Positions 6,865 through 7,169 of a stretch of 7,169 nt of DNA are shown one piece after another. The notes under the pieces are model-generated. The model did not search any database and was not told where the DNA came from. It worked only from the letters and a program-made list of their open reading frames with translations. This DNA comes from Allobrachymonas sp. (GTDB lineage Bacteria > Pseudomonadota > Gammaproteobacteria > Burkholderiales > Burkholderiaceae), in NCBI GenBank assembly GCA_030529305.1, contig JAUMXD010000072.1:1-7169 (forward strand). The letters run 5' to 3'. Position 1 is the first letter of the stretch; the number at the start of each line of letters is the position of its first letter. The position numbers and the translations under genes are program-made.

Positions 6865-7169
6865 TCAACGCCAATCGTTGCGGCGGCGCAGCCAGCCGCC
6901 TTGCGTGCCCAAGGCCAGCGACAGCACATACACCAGCGCGCATAGCAGGATGATGGCCGGGCCCGAGGGCAGCTCGGCGTGATACGAAAGCAACAGCCCG
7001 CCATAGCCACAGGCCAGCGCCAGCAGCAGGGCCAGCGCGATGGTGCCAGCCAGCGTGCGCGCCCACAGCCGCGCGATGATGGCGGGCAGCATCATCAACC
7101 CCACAGCCATGAGCGTGCCCATGGCCTGAAAGCCCGCCACCAGATTGAGCACCACCAGCATCAAAAAGA
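6865..7169 (-). CDS. znuB: Zinc/manganese ABC transporter permease, C-terminal part (ZnuB-like, partial)
   Basis: The frame is open from the right edge to TGA at 6865-6867, giving about 101 visible residues of an ABC-3 family permease. The beginning, probably some 160-190 residues judging from family length, lies outside the window. An apparent TTG start at 7164 is internal, because the frame continues to the edge and the family's preceding helices are missing. Visible are GTLMAVGLMMLPAIIARL, the conserved late helix and following loop, then LSYHAELPSGPAIILL, the hallmark leading into the last membrane segment, and a basic tail ending RRRNDWR. About three hydrophobic segments are present. This subunit forms the membrane channel for zinc or manganese import. 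Its likely partner is ZnuA, found about 5.3 kb downstream on the same strand; the partner ATPase is probably upstream outside the window. Confidence 0.88.
   Translation of the reverse strand, partial: FLMLVVLNLVAGFQAMGTLMAVGLMMLPAIIARLWARTLAGTIALALLLALACGYGGLLLSYHAELPSGPAIILLCALVYVLSLALGTQGGWLRRRNDWR

Noticed and set aside
6189..7010. A 273-codon minus-strand frame spanning znuB, the gap and the ATPase start
   Set aside because: It overlaps two recognisable genes in another frame and is rich in Arg, Pro, His and Thr with no motif. No family resemblance was seen.

Overview
The window reads as a GC-rich betaproteobacterial chromosome, most likely Burkholderiales and perhaps a Comamonadaceae-type genome. 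This is inferred from codon use (third positions mostly G or C), gene density and the style of the proteins; no rRNA or other marker gene is present to prove it. All well-supported genes lie on the minus strand, so transcription runs from high to low coordinates.

Layout in the direction of transcription. At the right edge (6865-7169) is the C-terminal third of a ZnuB-type metal ABC permease whose start lies outside the window. A gene-free stretch of about 650 bases follows (6217-6864). Next comes a compact three-gene export operon: a MacB/LolD-class ATPase (5494-6216), a 786-residue permease with two FtsX-type halves in one chain (3100-5460), and a membrane-anchored HlyD-type periplasmic adaptor (1861-3093). 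Gaps between these genes are 33 and 6 bases. After a 275-base spacer comes a periplasmic zinc-binding protein of the ZnuA/AztC type (596-1585) with a strongly histidine-rich loop, followed by a clear intrinsic terminator (481-515). The left end (1-595) holds a probable last few codons of a plus-strand gene ending at 62, and a roughly 170-base element that is one long imperfect palindrome with terminal inverted repeats (291-459), resembling a MITE.

How the genes work together. ZnuB and ZnuA are parts of one importer: ZnuA captures zinc in the periplasm and passes it to the ZnuB channel; the matching ATPase (ZnuC) is not seen and probably lies beyond the right edge. Between them sits a complete inner-membrane tripartite-type exporter. 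The ATPase powers the FtsX-type permease by mechanical coupling, and the adaptor should link it to an outer-membrane channel encoded elsewhere. The exporter's substrate cannot be read from the sequence. No wholly new system is evident. The points most worth checking are the palindromic element, the interruption of the zinc-import locus by an exporter, and a cluster of short repeated motifs upstream of znuA.
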